From Liolophura sinensis (taxonomy: Eukaryota > Mollusca > Polyplacophora > Chitonida > Chitonidae): a stretch of 64,000 nt of DNA. Position numbers and translations under genes: made by a program. This document shows, piece after piece, positions 10,700 through 21,284 of the stretch. Every line of letters begins with the position of its first letter. Position 1 is the stretch's first letter. The stretch is from positions 186,001 through 250,000 of the forward strand of contig NC_088298.1 of the NCBI RefSeq assembly GCF_032854445.1, read 5' to 3'. A model generated the notes under the pieces. The model worked only from the letters and a program-made list of their open reading frames with translations. It was not told the origin of the DNA and ran no database searches.

Positions 10700-12600
10700 G
10701 AAGGCGTATGGGGGATTTCTCTTTATGTTTGGACCGTGGACGACCCTTCCTGGGAGATCGGCTGTTAGATCTCCCTGGTGCGGGTGATGTATCCATCACC
10801 TCCGCATCTGATGTTAAAGGACCAACGTCCTCCAACGATGAAAACCTATTAAAAAAGTTTGGATAGGGTCCCTAGTGGCCTTAGAGGGACGCTCTGTGGG
10901 GCCACTAGGTTTATTATTTTCATTACGAGATTTATTGTCAGACTTAGTTCTGGCAGGTTTGTTTTTGCTTTGATCAGGCTCAGGGTTATCGTTTGTTTTG
11001 TAATATTTACTGGGTTTTTTTTTTTCAGTTATTGTAGTCGTCTGGGTAGAGCAGGAATTACAGGCAGGTTGAGCAGCAGGTTGTAGAGAAGTAGGTCTGT
11101 CGTTTCCAATGGGCCAAGTCATTGATGTTTGAGTAGCAACAGATGCTACTCGCTTGACCGCATTGGCAAATGAAGTCTGCAGTGAAGTATTAGGAGGCGA
11201 GACTAGTTTTGCGGGCCTCCTGATACGATATATTGTTTTTAGTTTTTATAGTGATTATTTGTTTTTCTTTTACGAGAAGTGGGCAATCTCCACTGGAATT
11301 GCAGCACTAAACTGTGCTGCTACAGTCGAATCCATCATGACCTTCACTGCCGCACCGAAAACAAACCAGTTTATTTTTGCATTGGCCCTTGCCATGACCA
11401 AACTTTTGAATGAATGATTATGGCTTAACGCCACATCGGCAATATTTCAGCCATATCGTGGCGAGAACAAGGTGAAAGCAAGAGACGGTTAAGGTTTTCG
11501 ATATGGTAATATGAACACCAAAAATAAAACAAAAAGTACAGACATGATTAAAATCGTATAAAAGAAAAATAAAATTTAAAACTCGAAAACCAGGGTTATA
11601 GTACATGTATAAATATATATGTATATAACTGATTATCTATAGATATTTATGACAATTAAAATTTATATATTTTATGATATAGGCCAATGGCCTTCAAATA
11701 GTTTATGACAACATCGCCAGCGATGTTGTCAAACAAATCATATGGAGTCGGCCTTGTAGAATCTCTGCCGAACGTGGGCAAAGTCCACACAGTGAACCAA
11801 AATATGTTTGATGTTATATTGGGCATCGCATCCAACGCACTCGGGAGCACTGCTCCCATCTAATATGAAATTGTGCGTTACACGAGAATGCCCAACACGA
11901 CACCTTGTTAAAACTACTTGGTCTCTACAAGACTTTTCGCAAGTATAATTGTTGTTGCCAATGACCGGATGAATAGCATGCCCAAACTTTTGACAGTTAA
12001 AACAACGTGTTGGGTTAGGGATATACAACTCCACACTAGCCCTATACGGGCCAATGTAGATATACGACGGAATAGATTTACTGTTAAAGGTTAGAAGATA
12101 TGTATTTAGTTTAATGATGTTACCAGATTTCTTCATAGTCAAGCGTTTCACTCTGGTAACACCCTGCGATTTCAGTTCTGTGCAGATTTCGTCTTCTGAT
12201 AAATCAATGATATCCTGATCCCTGGTCACGTATAATTCCCTGACAGCTGTTCAGGGAATTATGGGGGGATGTATACATAGGAATATCTGTTATCTTATTC
12301 AAAGCTAATAAATTGATGGATTGTTGTTTCCGGAAACATTCAATGAGAATGTGTCAAGATCGTAATTTGACGTTTTCTAAAGTACCTGCTGATCCCTGCA
12401 AGGCCCTTTCAAGCACAAATGGATGAATTTTTTTTAGGCCGGCTTCTGTTCACTCTTTGTCAAGAGAACGATGAAAGCTGTCCTGTCCGTTATCAACTGA
12501 GTCAGCCAAAACCTCTAATTTTCTCTTCTTATCAGCACTTGAAATCGGCTGAGAGGAAGAGTTAGTTATACTGCAGACATTAATTGAAAGGTTTCAGGAA
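10700..12600 (-). pseudogene. E2 ORF1, interrupted by nested copy
   Basis: The C-terminal part at 11397-10700 contains the tail TERPSKATRDPIQTF and polar Gln/Asn/Lys sequence. The N-terminal part at 12600-11994 contains the RNA-recognition-like segment and the start of the first CCHC knuckle (PTRCFNCQKFGH), exactly where the nested copy inserted. At 12262-12273 this copy has six C in the run where E5 has seven, and the frame here is open, which helps identify the E5 frame break as an insertion. Confidence 0.75.
11410..11981 (-). mobile_element. 5'-truncated 572-bp copy of the same family nested in E2 ORF1
   Basis: Contains only the 3' end of ORF2 (IGNNNYTCEKSCRDQVVLTR through the C-terminal zinc-like motif) and the 3' UTR with tail. 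It is flanked by a perfect 12-bp direct repeat CCAAACTTTTGA at 11398-11409 and 11982-11993, the hallmark of target-primed insertion. The insertion point is within the first zinc knuckle of E2 ORF1, so the apparent 11738-12229 open frame is a chimera of two elements. Confidence 0.9.
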
Positions 12601-13006
12601 GACATGGCATATATATATATATATAAATAAATATATTAATTTCACCCCATATGTTCCCCACCCACTATGGAGTGCCAACAAGGGCGATGCCTGAACCTGG
12701 GAATGCCCGGCAGGAAAGACACCAAGGATTCCATATGAGGTATACTGGAACAGATTGATTTATACCAAAGGTTAAATTCAATCTACTCGATTGACCCATG
12801 AGCCACCGCCTCAAAACGTAGTCCCGGCAAACGAAGTTTCAGAAATGACATTTTGTTGAAGGAATAGTGTTATGGAGAAATTCTGGGGCAACGCAGAGGC
12901 AAGACGTGACCAAGCCGATTGATCGGACCGGGTCCATCCGACCTCCCGTCAATTTAGGGCCAAAGTGACGTGTTGGACGTGATGATATCGCAAGACCAAC
13001 ACGCCC

Positions 13007-13198
13007 TCAGCCTTTTACCTTACACTCATTCCACAACGTCACCTCTGGGCTAAAAGCATTCTTTATCGTGTTACCAATTTCACCTTCACTACACGTTTGA
13101 TTACCGGTTTTTATGCAAACGAAATCACTAAAACCAGTAGAGTCCGAGCCAGGGCCAAACACTCCACAGACACGAAATATTCGACACCAATAACGCAT
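13007..13198 (-). CDS. Small Cys-containing protein conserved in both Polinton blocks, truncated copy
   Basis: Starts MRYWCRIFRVCGVFGPGSD and continues with FVCIKTGNQTCSEGEIGNT. The copy at 49984-50310 is the same but longer and ends in a hydrophobic segment. Here E2 cuts the frame at 13011, so the C-terminus is lost. I do not recognise the family. The opposite strand also has a basic, Arg-rich open frame (13201-13446). Conservation of both strands between copies does not yet say which is coding. Confidence 0.35.
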   Translation of the reverse strand: MRYWCRIFRVCGVFGPGSDSTGFSDFVCIKTGNQTCSEGEIGNTIKNAFSPEVTLWNECKVKG

Positions 13199-13544
13199 TT
13201 TTGCCCCTTCTTCGTGTCACACGACGACTTTTCGATATACTTCTCAATACACAACGAAACCATTTCCGAACTCTACGGCGTTTATCACCCCGCACACGAG
13301 CAATTACAGCAACTCTCTTAATTCTTATGCAAATCAGAGCCCCGAAGAGACGGGGGAGGGTGGTGACAGCCCGTGCTCCGCATTCGACGCGGAGGTTTAT
13401 ATATAGGCGAAGACTTGTGCCAAACCTTACCCGACCCGGTCAATAGTCGACTCCCCCAAATTAGCATATCAAAGGCAATCACACAATGAACCCGTCCCCT
13501 TCCTGTCTTACTCGCTGGCTATTCAAATCAGCTTGGGTCACGTG

Positions 13545-13580
13545 ACCTCCCCTGTCTATATATATGTTTGCGCGATTGCG
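13545..13580 (+). promoter_or_regulatory. TATATATAT box upstream of F54H12.2-like gene (candidate)
   Basis: CTGTCTATATATATGTTTGC lies about 160 bases upstream of the first conserved structural-gene residues. The same block is kept in the inverted copy near 49620. A second TATATATA lies at 13397-13405. Neither is proven. Confidence 0.3.
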
Positions 13581-13694
13581 ACGGCAGGAGGATAGTATTT
13601 AACCATCTGCTGTTTGTGTGCTGTACAATGACTGTGCATCGTTTAGGTCTTTCGAGGAAAAACATATAAATAGAAAAGTCAGTCGAGTTATAGG

Positions 13695-14265
13695 CAGGCG
13701 TGTGAACGGTTCTAGGAGAGAGGGCCTACCAATTATACCTTGCATGGTATGTTTTCACAGATGCAACTTTCCCTAAATGACGCTGCTTTGTCAATGCCTA
13801 CAAACACATATCCCTACAAGGCAATGATAGAAGCCCTTATCAGTTGCTAATGACTGTTTGACACTTCGCCGCCACTTTACCAACCACACTCGTATCTTTT
13901 GACATGATTAGTCGGCCATAGTTGAATGTGTTACACCAGTCCAAACTATTGGTAAATGGCGTCGATATAAAACTTTTAAATTTGTAAGAAGTAATGATGC
14001 ATTTTGCATCATCACCAATGAAGATAATCCCAAATCTAAGATACGAAAATATCATTTTGTTACGTAAAGTGAAAATAAATCCACACGTCCAGATAGCGCA
14101 TATGAAAGCGCTGGAAAGATCCCCAGCCCGATACCCCAACAATAGTGTGCATTGTAAGGTGTTCATTGTCCGTAGGTGAAACTCTGGGTTTCGAACAAAC
14201 GGCTGCACATCGTGTATATGACACTAGTCACACGAAATGTGTGTCCGCCATATCGTACGAGAGGG
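13695..14265 (+). pseudogene. Polinton F54H12.2-like structural protein (candidate minor capsid), left copy
   Basis: Matches the widespread Polinton family annotated in animals as uncharacterised protein F54H12.2-like. Visible words are NYTLHGMFSQMQLSLND and MPTNTYPYKAMIEAL near 13730-13840, and VKINPHVQIAHMKALERSPA near 14070-14130. A piece between them (FDM, LLVNGVDI) is present in another frame. The region after MIEAL is shorter than in the right copy, which has extra residues (CGREAKESQLTCRSF). Frameshifts and stops break it. A TCTAG at about 13713 could be a splice acceptor for a lost upstream exon. It is convergent with the polymerase fragment. Confidence 0.75.
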
Positions 14266-14534
14266 GGAGGTGGCCTTGTGTTTTAATACCCTTATGGGAC
14301 TGTGGGCTATATCACCCGTTTAATATAATTGATTTATAATAGTCCTTTTTTTCTCGGGCTTGTTGAGAATTCTGACGCTTGTTCTGTCGCGTGATTTTCC
14401 CGCTCATTAAACACGGGCTTTTTGCATAATTCGGTCTACAGGTGTTTCAGCCCAAGGTCATTGCTTCCTCACATTCTTCACATGGCATACAGTATCAAAA
14501 TTGATTTACTCTGGCGTTATTGGCAGTGAGGGTA

Positions 14535-14877
14535 AAACCACGTACCTTAGTGACTCTCACCCAGCCTTGTCATGTACGTGTAGTTTTTAGGACTTCCGCT
14601 AGCAAAAATTTTGATGGAATCTCCCGGGGCCAATTCAGATGTCAAATCGCCTAACATATCGTCTAATGGAAGATCGGATTGCCCTGGTTCAGTGATAAGG
14701 ACACAAGAATCTGTCATGATTATATGCATTGAGGATCTAGATTTTCCAACACTTCATACAACTTCAAATGGCTAAAACGTGTGAATAACCTCAACAACCC
14801 TGTAGTGTCAACCTTACCGCTATATTTAATAGTTCTAGGAAAGTCGCATACATTGACTAACCTGTAGCCCTTCTGCA

Positions 14878-14910
<33 letters not shown>

Positions 14911-15345
14911 GTACTTCAAATGACACCCTGTGATAGCACTCTGTTCATCGATGTGTTTACAAGTGTGGATAAGATTTTCACAGCAGGTCTTGCAAAGGGG
15001 GAACATTAGCCTGCTGTGACTGCGGTAGGTGTGAACGGGGTGGTACAGGTTTCTAAGGGGGGGGGGGGGGGGGGGCAACCTTGCATTTACTGAAACCCAC
15101 ATACTTATGCATATCACCAAAGTCACGGGTGATGATGGTAGGATAGCCGACAGAATATTCGGCGTATATGTTAATATCGGAATAGTGACGTGAAATCCAC
15201 GTAATAATAACACTTGTGTGGCTCTTTCCTTCATTAAAATAACTTTGTACTGTTTGCTCGACAACGAAGAACGCAACCTCCTCACCATATCCAGAGACGG
15301 TACAAATTCCTTGCTCATCATTAGATTCCATTCCCTCCCTTAACT
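14535..15345 (-). pseudogene. Polinton DNA polymerase B, internally deleted fragment (left)
   Basis: Protein-primed family B polymerase that copies Polinton DNA. From 15345 downward: GYGEEVAFFVVEQTVQSYF, then YAEYSVGYPTIITRDFGDMH (palm region after the SLYP motif, which is altered), then CKTCCENL. FPRTIKYSGKVDTTGL joins directly to LFTRFSHLKLYEVLENLDPQ, while the copy at 42.9-43.1 kb continues differently at that point, so an internal segment is missing. The DTDS active site reads MTDS. A G-run (15057-15075) and a T-run (14881-14910) interrupt the frame. It is inactive. Confidence 0.8.
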
Positions 15346-15774
15346 CGCGTTCCCAAATGCAAATACAGTCGAGACCGAGCTCTTCTTGTTTACGAATGCC
15401 AGCTATTGTAGTAGTATGGCACCATGGAACTCTAATGATTACGCAATATATTGTATGGACGTTATGATCACGTAATAAGTTCTAAGACTAATCGCATGCT
15501 GCAAGGGGAGCTAACTACTATCGCAAAGCGGGCCCAAAAAGTTTGGGTCACGTGGTTTGGAACGTCCAATCGGAGCGAGCCCTACTACTCCCGCGTTCCC
15601 GGGCTTTCCGGAGTTACTTATAGCGTGAAATAAATGCGCGGGTCGTGACGTAGTGTTGCACAACACGTTACATAACGTATTGCACAACGTATTACGCGTG
15701 TTACCAACTTCATTCGATCATTCACCCTTTCTTATAAATTGATTTAACCAATCAGAGGTGGCCTCTTATTGCCA

Positions 15775-15795
15775 ACAGTGTGTATAAAAATCCCA
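15775..15795 (+). promoter_or_regulatory. TATAAAAA box (candidate), conserved in three copies
   Basis: GTGTATAAAAATCCCAACAT on plus. The reverse complement is kept at about 45265 and 47540. Its preservation in all copies suggests a core promoter, but no coding sequence could be assigned downstream. Confidence 0.3.
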
Positions 15796-15799
15796 ACAT

Positions 15800-16270
15800 T
15801 TTCAAAATTCGGTTGTTCGTGGTATTTTTCTACCTAGGACGACCTTGCGTACTATTTCCTAGAACCCTAGTGTTCTTTTAATTGTATGCGCCATACTCCG
15901 TTATTTCACCAATCTGGACACACAACATATCTCCATTCGTATTAATCTTCCTGGAAGTGAGGACCCCTTAAACTGAGTGAACAGTTTACTTTATTCCTGT
16001 TTTAATTAGACTGGTTACAACATCTTTTTGTTGATGGTTACAGATACTTTATTTTAGTTAATACATGGCCATCTTCGAAACTTACTTCTTCTCTCTGATG
16101 GACAAACGTTGCTCGTTAACATTGTTTCAGTTAACGACATGTATTGGTGTTTTGTACGTCATCTTCAGTATCTTTTATTTTTTTTTTTTTTTTTTTTTTT
16201 GTTTACCTAAGGTGCAAACATAGAAAAACGAACGAGACCACGTAAAACAGTATATTATAAAAACACTATA
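15800..16270. other. Conserved Polinton-block non-coding interval
   Basis: Lies between the polymerase fragment and the spliced gene. It is shared with the right-hand copies but has no recognisable protein. It contains a T-run at 16172-16200 that is much shorter in the other copies. Confidence 0.4.
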
Positions 16271-16279
16271 AACAATAAA

Positions 16280-17728
16280 AACAAACAAAAAAAGAGATGA
16301 AGACGGTAAAATAAAGGGGGTGGAACGATAGTGAGTACTGACTCGTGTAGTCAGCATGCCGCAGGACCCGATCAATTTTTTGGTGGTATTGCCGGAGTGT
16401 TATCAGGGCCTCCTTTCAGTTGTTTTTCATCGTAAAATTTCCTGTAGCGGTCCTGGTAATTGGTCCTGGTAATTGGTCATGCTGCATCGCGCTTCAGCTC
16501 TTCTACCATATCGTCTTCGGGTTTCAGCCTTTTTGTTAATGGTCTCCTCCTCACCCCGTGACTCATCGGAACTGTATATAGAAAGATACACAATTGATAA
16601 TACGTACAACTTTTTCGACACTAAAAACTGAAAGTAATGGGAATGTCTAATAATATTACAGACTAGATATGTGGTATTCTATGATATTATAGGCTAGCTA
16701 CGAGATAACTTTCACATAACATATGTCAATTCAGGCTGTTGTATTAGTATTAACTCGGTTGTGACGTTACTCAGGCGGGTCAGTAGTGTGCAGATATCTA
16801 CTTACTCCGTTGAGGGTGAGGAAGGTGTTGATTTAGATTCTGGTCGTTCCCCGAACAACTCTTTTTGCCCATCCAATTTAGGTCTTTTTGGGGTCCTTGG
16901 GGGTGATATGTTTTGGGGCGATGACGGCCCCGGGATACTGTACGCCGCATCCCTGAAATGTAAAGTTAACCATGCTTAAAAAGAACAAATACAATGCGTT
17001 ATTTACACCATCAACAGCACAACCTTATTCGTCTTTTACTTCGATTAAATACGTAAAACAATAAATGTGACTTACCAGTCAATGGGGAAATAAGGTGAAG
17101 AAAACTCGCAAGCTGAGTATCTAAATGGCTCCTCATCACTTGGAGGTGTTCCTCTGTAACATGTATAACGGTGTGTAAAGGTTATTGTTTTAAAAAAAAT
17201 GGATATGTAATGCGGTATAGTAAGCGTTTGATGTGGCCCATCATGGAATATTTTCTGGACAAAAAAATGACTTGAAAGTATTTAATGGAAATAGCAAATG
17301 AGACGTGTGGAATAGTTTAAAATGAAAACCACATTTTCTTTTTAAAAAACTTGACAGGTAATAGCGAAAGGACTGGCGTAGTACTGTAAATGGTGAATCC
17401 AAAACGTGTTTAACGAAATGGATTATCTCCATTAAACATACAGTCGGTGAACTGGGAAAACTTACACATCTCTGTTAAATTGCATAGGTGTAGACAATAA
17501 GTATGCATCTAAGGGTGCAATATATTCAGGAGAACTACAAAAAAAGCATGCATCAGGCGTTATATTTCCATGTGCATCTATACGGTAACACTCTACGGTT
17601 TACACACTACAACTAAACCCACTAAACAGACAGAAATAGAGTATGTGGAACGATGTAAATAATAGAACGATGAACTGGATTTTTTAAAAAACGTAGCTGT
17701 ATACTCAGCCATACAAATTTCCAGACAT
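16280..17728 (-). CDS. Spliced coiled-coil/NLS protein gene inside Polinton block (best copy)
   Basis: I do not recognise the family. The ATG at 17728-17726 follows a CACC Kozak context and a TATA box about 40 bases upstream. The inferred exons keep phase: one ending at 17466 with GTAAG, then 17153-17076, 16952-16806 and 16571 to about 16290. Intron 1 is uncertain. Exon 2 has DAHGNITPDACFFCSSPEY. Exon 3 is acidic and aromatic (PSDEEPFRYSACEF). Exon 4 is Ser/Pro rich with a nuclear-signal-like PKRPKLDGQK. Exon 5 is charged and looks coiled-coil; the right copy reads KRLKDKDARIEKLEWECGRL. This copy has the cleanest exon joins. Exon 5 appears frameshifted relative to the other copies, so it may be a pseudogene. 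A Polinton cargo or regulatory gene is an inference. Confidence 0.5.
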
Positions 17729-17757
17729 GGTGACGTTCGTGAAGTTTGAGACAAGGC

Positions 17758-17778
17758 CTGTACTCTATATAAATTGTC
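17758..17778 (-). promoter_or_regulatory. TATA box of the spliced coiled-coil gene
   Basis: Reverse complement reads ATTTATATAGAGTACAGG, about 40 bases before the ATG at 17728. Copy B has TTTTATATAGAATACAGG at 45731, the same distance from its ATG at 45777. Similarity between the two blocks starts here. Confidence 0.45.
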
Positions 17779-17790
17779 AGAAGCAAGTGC

Positions 17791-18215
17791 CTTGGTATTA
17801 TTATTAATTACTGGTTTTAGGGCAGATATCGTGGCCCATCAAAGTGTTTTATTTATTTATTTTTTTTGTCAGCACATGAATATTTTGGTTACATAATAGC
17901 AGTGCGTTGGTATACTATTTACATATGTACATGAGTCAATTAGTGGGATTAAACCTCTTTGTGGTAGCATGTGTATAGCTTATTGTAAAGGTTCAAATGC
18001 TGCCATTGTCATTTAACAGAAAGGGGATAAATAGTAAGCTATTTACAGAGATTAACGTTTTCTTTACATTAGAAATACATAAATCTACATTAAAGAATTA
18101 CAATGAGTTGCCTATACAGAAATTTACAGAGAAAAACAACAGCGCTTTTATTTATTGGTTAACAGTTTTGTTCTCTTGCTTCCTCCTCTGTGACGTGGAG
18201 TTAAGGAGCTCCCCC
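17791..18215. other. No gene recognised
   Basis: AT-rich sequence outside the Polinton block similarity. The only longer open frame (17997-18272 plus) shows no motif. Confidence 0.4.
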
Positions 18216-18218
18216 CAC

Positions 18219-18985
18219 TTATACCGGACGCCGTCCAGGAAAAACCAGCGTACTGGAAACCTGTGCCTGTAACAAGTGCGACAAGTATAAATGAGGAGCA
18301 AGGATGTCAGGCCTCATCCACTTGGTTGAAGCAAGAGATAGTCTTATTGTCATGATGTCTTTCATGATTCTGGTCTTCGTTTCCTGGTTGTTAAGTTTCT
18401 TTGGTCCCATGGGTCTTATTGTTTTCCCTGTCTTCTTCTTTAATTGATTTTCCTTCTCTATTTCCAATTTTTATTTGTGGCCTCCCATGGCGGCGCAGAC
18501 AGCACGTTTTATAGACCGGTAGAACAGTTCCTGGCCTAGAGTGTTTAGGTGCACTCCGTCGTTGGTTAGAATTTGTTTTTGTGGTCGGATCAGTCCCCGG
18601 TGTCTCCAGAAGGTGGCCAATTGGTTGTTTGGCAGCTTCTTGTTAATTTCATGGATTTTTGTATTATAAATGTGGACCGAAATTCGCCGAGTTACCTGAC
18701 GGTAAAGAAGCTGGTTAATGTAGATCCTTGGAATTTGGAATTTCGATTTAAGTGCACCAACATAGTCTAAAATATCAGAGCAAATTGCTGCTGCTGATTT
18801 GAGAGTCCGCATCGTTACCCCCAATGTGGAAGATAACTAGGTCAGGTTTTGTCTCCTGAAGGAGACTTTCCAATCTTCCAGAGCATCTAAGTGTCCCAAC
18901 TCTAGCTCACCCAATGCCAAAAAAACCGAATGTCCTGGCCTGTTCCAAAGTAGATTCTAGAGTTTGGGATCGAATTTCGAAGGAT
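18219..18985 (-). pseudogene. SGNH/GDSL-type hydrolase remnant
   Basis: Read from 18985 down. ETKPDLVIFHIGGNDADS (about 18863-18808) has the GGND block of SGNH hydrolases. After a frameshift near 18780 the text continues as AAAICSDILDYVGALKSKF, and the Asp-x-x-His block is seen in TNDGVHLNTLGQEL (about 18560-18520). A further frame with RLVSFEIRSQ lies upstream to 18985. The family commonly accompanies retroelement ORFs or occurs as stand-alone invertebrate genes; which applies here is unclear. E3 abuts its 5' side at 18988. The downstream tail (18467-18219) is low-complexity and basic. Confidence 0.5.
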
Positions 18986-18987
18986 AC

Positions 18988-20770
18988 TAGTCGGTATGCA
19001 TTTTTGTAATCAACGGAAATTTCATCTTGACCCTGAGCTTAATTTTTGTGGCGAACAGATTAAAATTGTTGGAGAAACAAAATTTTCTGGAATAATATTG
19101 GATGGTAAGCTATCTTTTATACCTCGTATTAAAATGCTTAAAGCTAAATGTACAAAGGCTCTCGATATACTTAAGGTCGTGTCTAGCACCGATTGGGGTG
19201 CTGACCGATCAGTTTTACTTAATTTATATCGTTCTCTGGTGAGGTCTAAATTGGACTATGGATCCATCATTTACGGTTCCGCTACGAAGTCGTATATTAA
19301 AATGTTGGATCCTGTTCATCACCAAGGTTTGAGGCTCAGCTTTTAGAACCTCACCAGTAGAAAGTTTATACGTGGAGGCAAATGAACCTTGTTTATATCA
19401 CCGACGTATAAAACTGAGCCTTCAATATGCTACAAAGCTTAAAGCACATCCAACAAACCCTGCCTACGACTGTGTTTGCAATCCATTTTATGTAGGCAAA
19501 TATACTAAATGTCCTAACAAGATCCCTTCGTTCGGTCTTCGTATACAGGACCATATTGTGGGAGCTAACATCCACCTGGAAGATATAGCTCCGGTGTCTT
19601 TTCCGGAGTCTCCTCCATGGCTTCTTCCACAACCAAAACTAATTTAATCTACGTAAATATAATAAATCGAATATAAATCCTCTTATAATTCAGCAAGGTT
19701 TTGCTGAAATTAAAGCTAATTATATGGATTATAAATTTATATATACTGACGGATCGAAGGATGGACAGGGTTGCGACTGCGGCTGTCATGGAGCAGCGAG
19801 TCTCTTCCTTTCGTCTTCCATCTTCTTCTTCAATATTCTCCTGGCCTTATCATATGTTTCCTCTGGGCATGTCCAGAGGGCAGTGATATGCAGCAACTCG
19901 CTGTCTTGCCTTTTGGCGATTCAGAATAATAAATTTCAAAATCCATTGTTACTTGAGATAATAGCCAAACACCGAAAACTAATCAAAAGAGGTAAAGATA
20001 TTATATTCTGTTGGATATCAAGTCACACTGGTATCCATGGAAACACAGTCGTGGACAGGGACGCGAAAGCTGCCCTATATAAACCTGTATCTCGGGTTAA
20101 AATCCCTTATACTGACGTGAAGTCAAATATTCTTAAATATATTCGTCGCCTTTGGCAGGGTGAATGGGACTTGCAGATCCATAATAACCTGCATGCCATT
20201 CATCCTATCATTGGCTACAATGCCTATACTTGTCAAATGTCTCGCAGAGACCAAGTAGTTTTAACGAGGTGTCGTATTGGGCATTCTCATCTGACACACA
20301 ATTTCATCTTAGATGGGAGCAGTGCTCCCGAGTGTGTTGGATGTGATGCTGAATACGGCATTAAACATATTTTGGTTGACTGTGTAGACTTTGCCCATGT
20401 TAGGCAAAGGTTCTACACGGTCCACTCTATATGATTTATTTGATAGCATCGCTGGCGATGTTGTCATAAATTATTTGAAGGCCATTGGCCTATATCACAA
20501 AATATAAATTTTAATTGTCATAAATATCTATAGATAAACAGTTATATACATATATATTTATACATGTACTATAACCCTGATTTTCGTGTTTTAACTCTTA
20601 TTTTTTTTTTATGCGATTTTAATCATGTCTGTACTTTTTGTTTTGCTTTTGGTGTTCATATTATCATATCGAAAACCTTAACCGTCTCGCGTTTTTACCT
20701 TGTTCTCGCCACGATATGGCTGAAATACTGCCGATGTGGCGTTAAGCCATAATCATTTATTTATTCATTC
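18988..20770 (+). mobile_element. E3: 5'-truncated I-group non-LTR copy
   Basis: Homology to E5 begins abruptly at GTCGGTATGCATTTTTGTAA (E5 about 54835) and runs to the shared 3' end with ATAATCATTTATTTATTC. About 1.78 kb remains, covering the C-terminal reverse transcriptase region, RNase H, the zinc-like end and the 3' UTR. No clear target duplication was seen. Confidence 0.88.
18996..20508 (+). pseudogene. E3 ORF2 C-terminal fragment with RNase H
   Basis: Frames at 18996-19346, 19372-19647 and 19724-20434 follow E5 in order. RNase H remnants include FIYTDGSKDGQ, ISSHTGIHGNTVVDRDAKAA and the zinc-like CVGCDAEYGIKHILVDC. The conserved glutamate segment (AEARAILLAL in E5) is deleted near 19840. 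Several frameshifts are present, and without endonuclease or catalytic reverse transcriptase it is inert. Confidence 0.8.
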
Positions 20771-20774
20771 TTTC

Positions 20775-21215
20775 GAAAAGTCGGGAGGGCGGATCTGCGG
20801 TCACAAAACTGTGACAATTCCTTACATCCCACTGCCCGCTATTAGCCGAAAGCTGGGAAGGCCGGATTGGCAGTTACAAACCAAATTCCCAACATTCTGC
20901 TGCTGCTCATTTGCGGTCACAAAACTGTGACAATTCCTCACATTGCACTGCCTGCTATTAGCCGAAAGTGGGAAGGGCGGATCTGCGGTCACAAAACTGT
21001 GACAATTCCCCACATTCCACTGGCCGGTATTAGCGGAAAGTCGGGAGGGGAGGGCCAGATTGGGCGTCTCAAACCAAATTCCCAACATTCTGCTGCTGCT
21101 CATTTGTGGTCACAAAACTGTGACAATTCCTCACATTCCACTGCCCGCTATTAGCCGAAAGGTGGGAAGGGCGGATTGGCAGCCACAAACCAAATTCCCA
21201 ACATTCTGCTGACTG
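20775..21215. repeat. Minisatellite, about 70-bp units with CTGTGACAATTCC core
   Basis: Four or more diverged units. Each contains GGTCACAAAACTGTGACAAT, then TCCNCACATTNCACTGCC, then CTATTAGCCGAAAGNNGGGA. Half-units with CAAATTCCCAACATTCTGCT alternate. The core also occurs in the repeat at 25370-25690 and in shorter form at 31550-31740. Confidence 0.8.
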
Positions 21216-21284
21216 TCTTTAACCCTAATTTGATTTTTAACCCAAAGCTTTAACAGTCTCTAACCGTCTCTAAAGACTAGTAAA

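Larger units (their letters stand above)
6926..13010 (-). mobile_element. E2: I-group non-LTR retrotransposon, long copy with nested truncated copy
   Basis: The 3' end (6926-7190) carries the family tail: GAATGAATGAATGAATGATT, then the conserved block with GCCACATCGGCAATATTTC. It extends through ORF2 and ORF1 to the 5' UTR, and stops at about 13010, where E4 and E5 continue for roughly 200 more bases. So it is slightly 5'-truncated or was cut by rearrangement. ORF1 is interrupted at 11410-11981 by another copy of the same family. Its 5' UTR carries the E5-type middle block, not the E1/E4 type. No outer target duplication is visible. Confidence 0.88.
13011..17790. mobile_element. Left Polinton-derived block, inverted copy of 45735-50163
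   Basis: This 4.8-kb stretch is similar throughout to the reverse complement of 45735-50163. Order: small-protein region, F54H12.2-like gene (plus), deleted polymerase B (minus), spliced coiled-coil gene (minus) with its TATA region at 17765. It is a decayed Polinton segment. Together with the integrase region at 4.3-6.9 kb it may be one element split by E2. Similarity stops abruptly at about 13012 and 17785. Confidence 0.8.

Noticed and set aside
11738-12229. Single protein joining zinc-knuckle and ORF2-end sequence
   Set aside because: It is a chimera made by a nested insertion with a 12-bp target duplication.
14857-15331. Lys- and Pro-rich proteins across the poly-T and poly-G runs
   Set aside because: The runs are translated homopolymers; the flanking text belongs to polymerase B in other frames.
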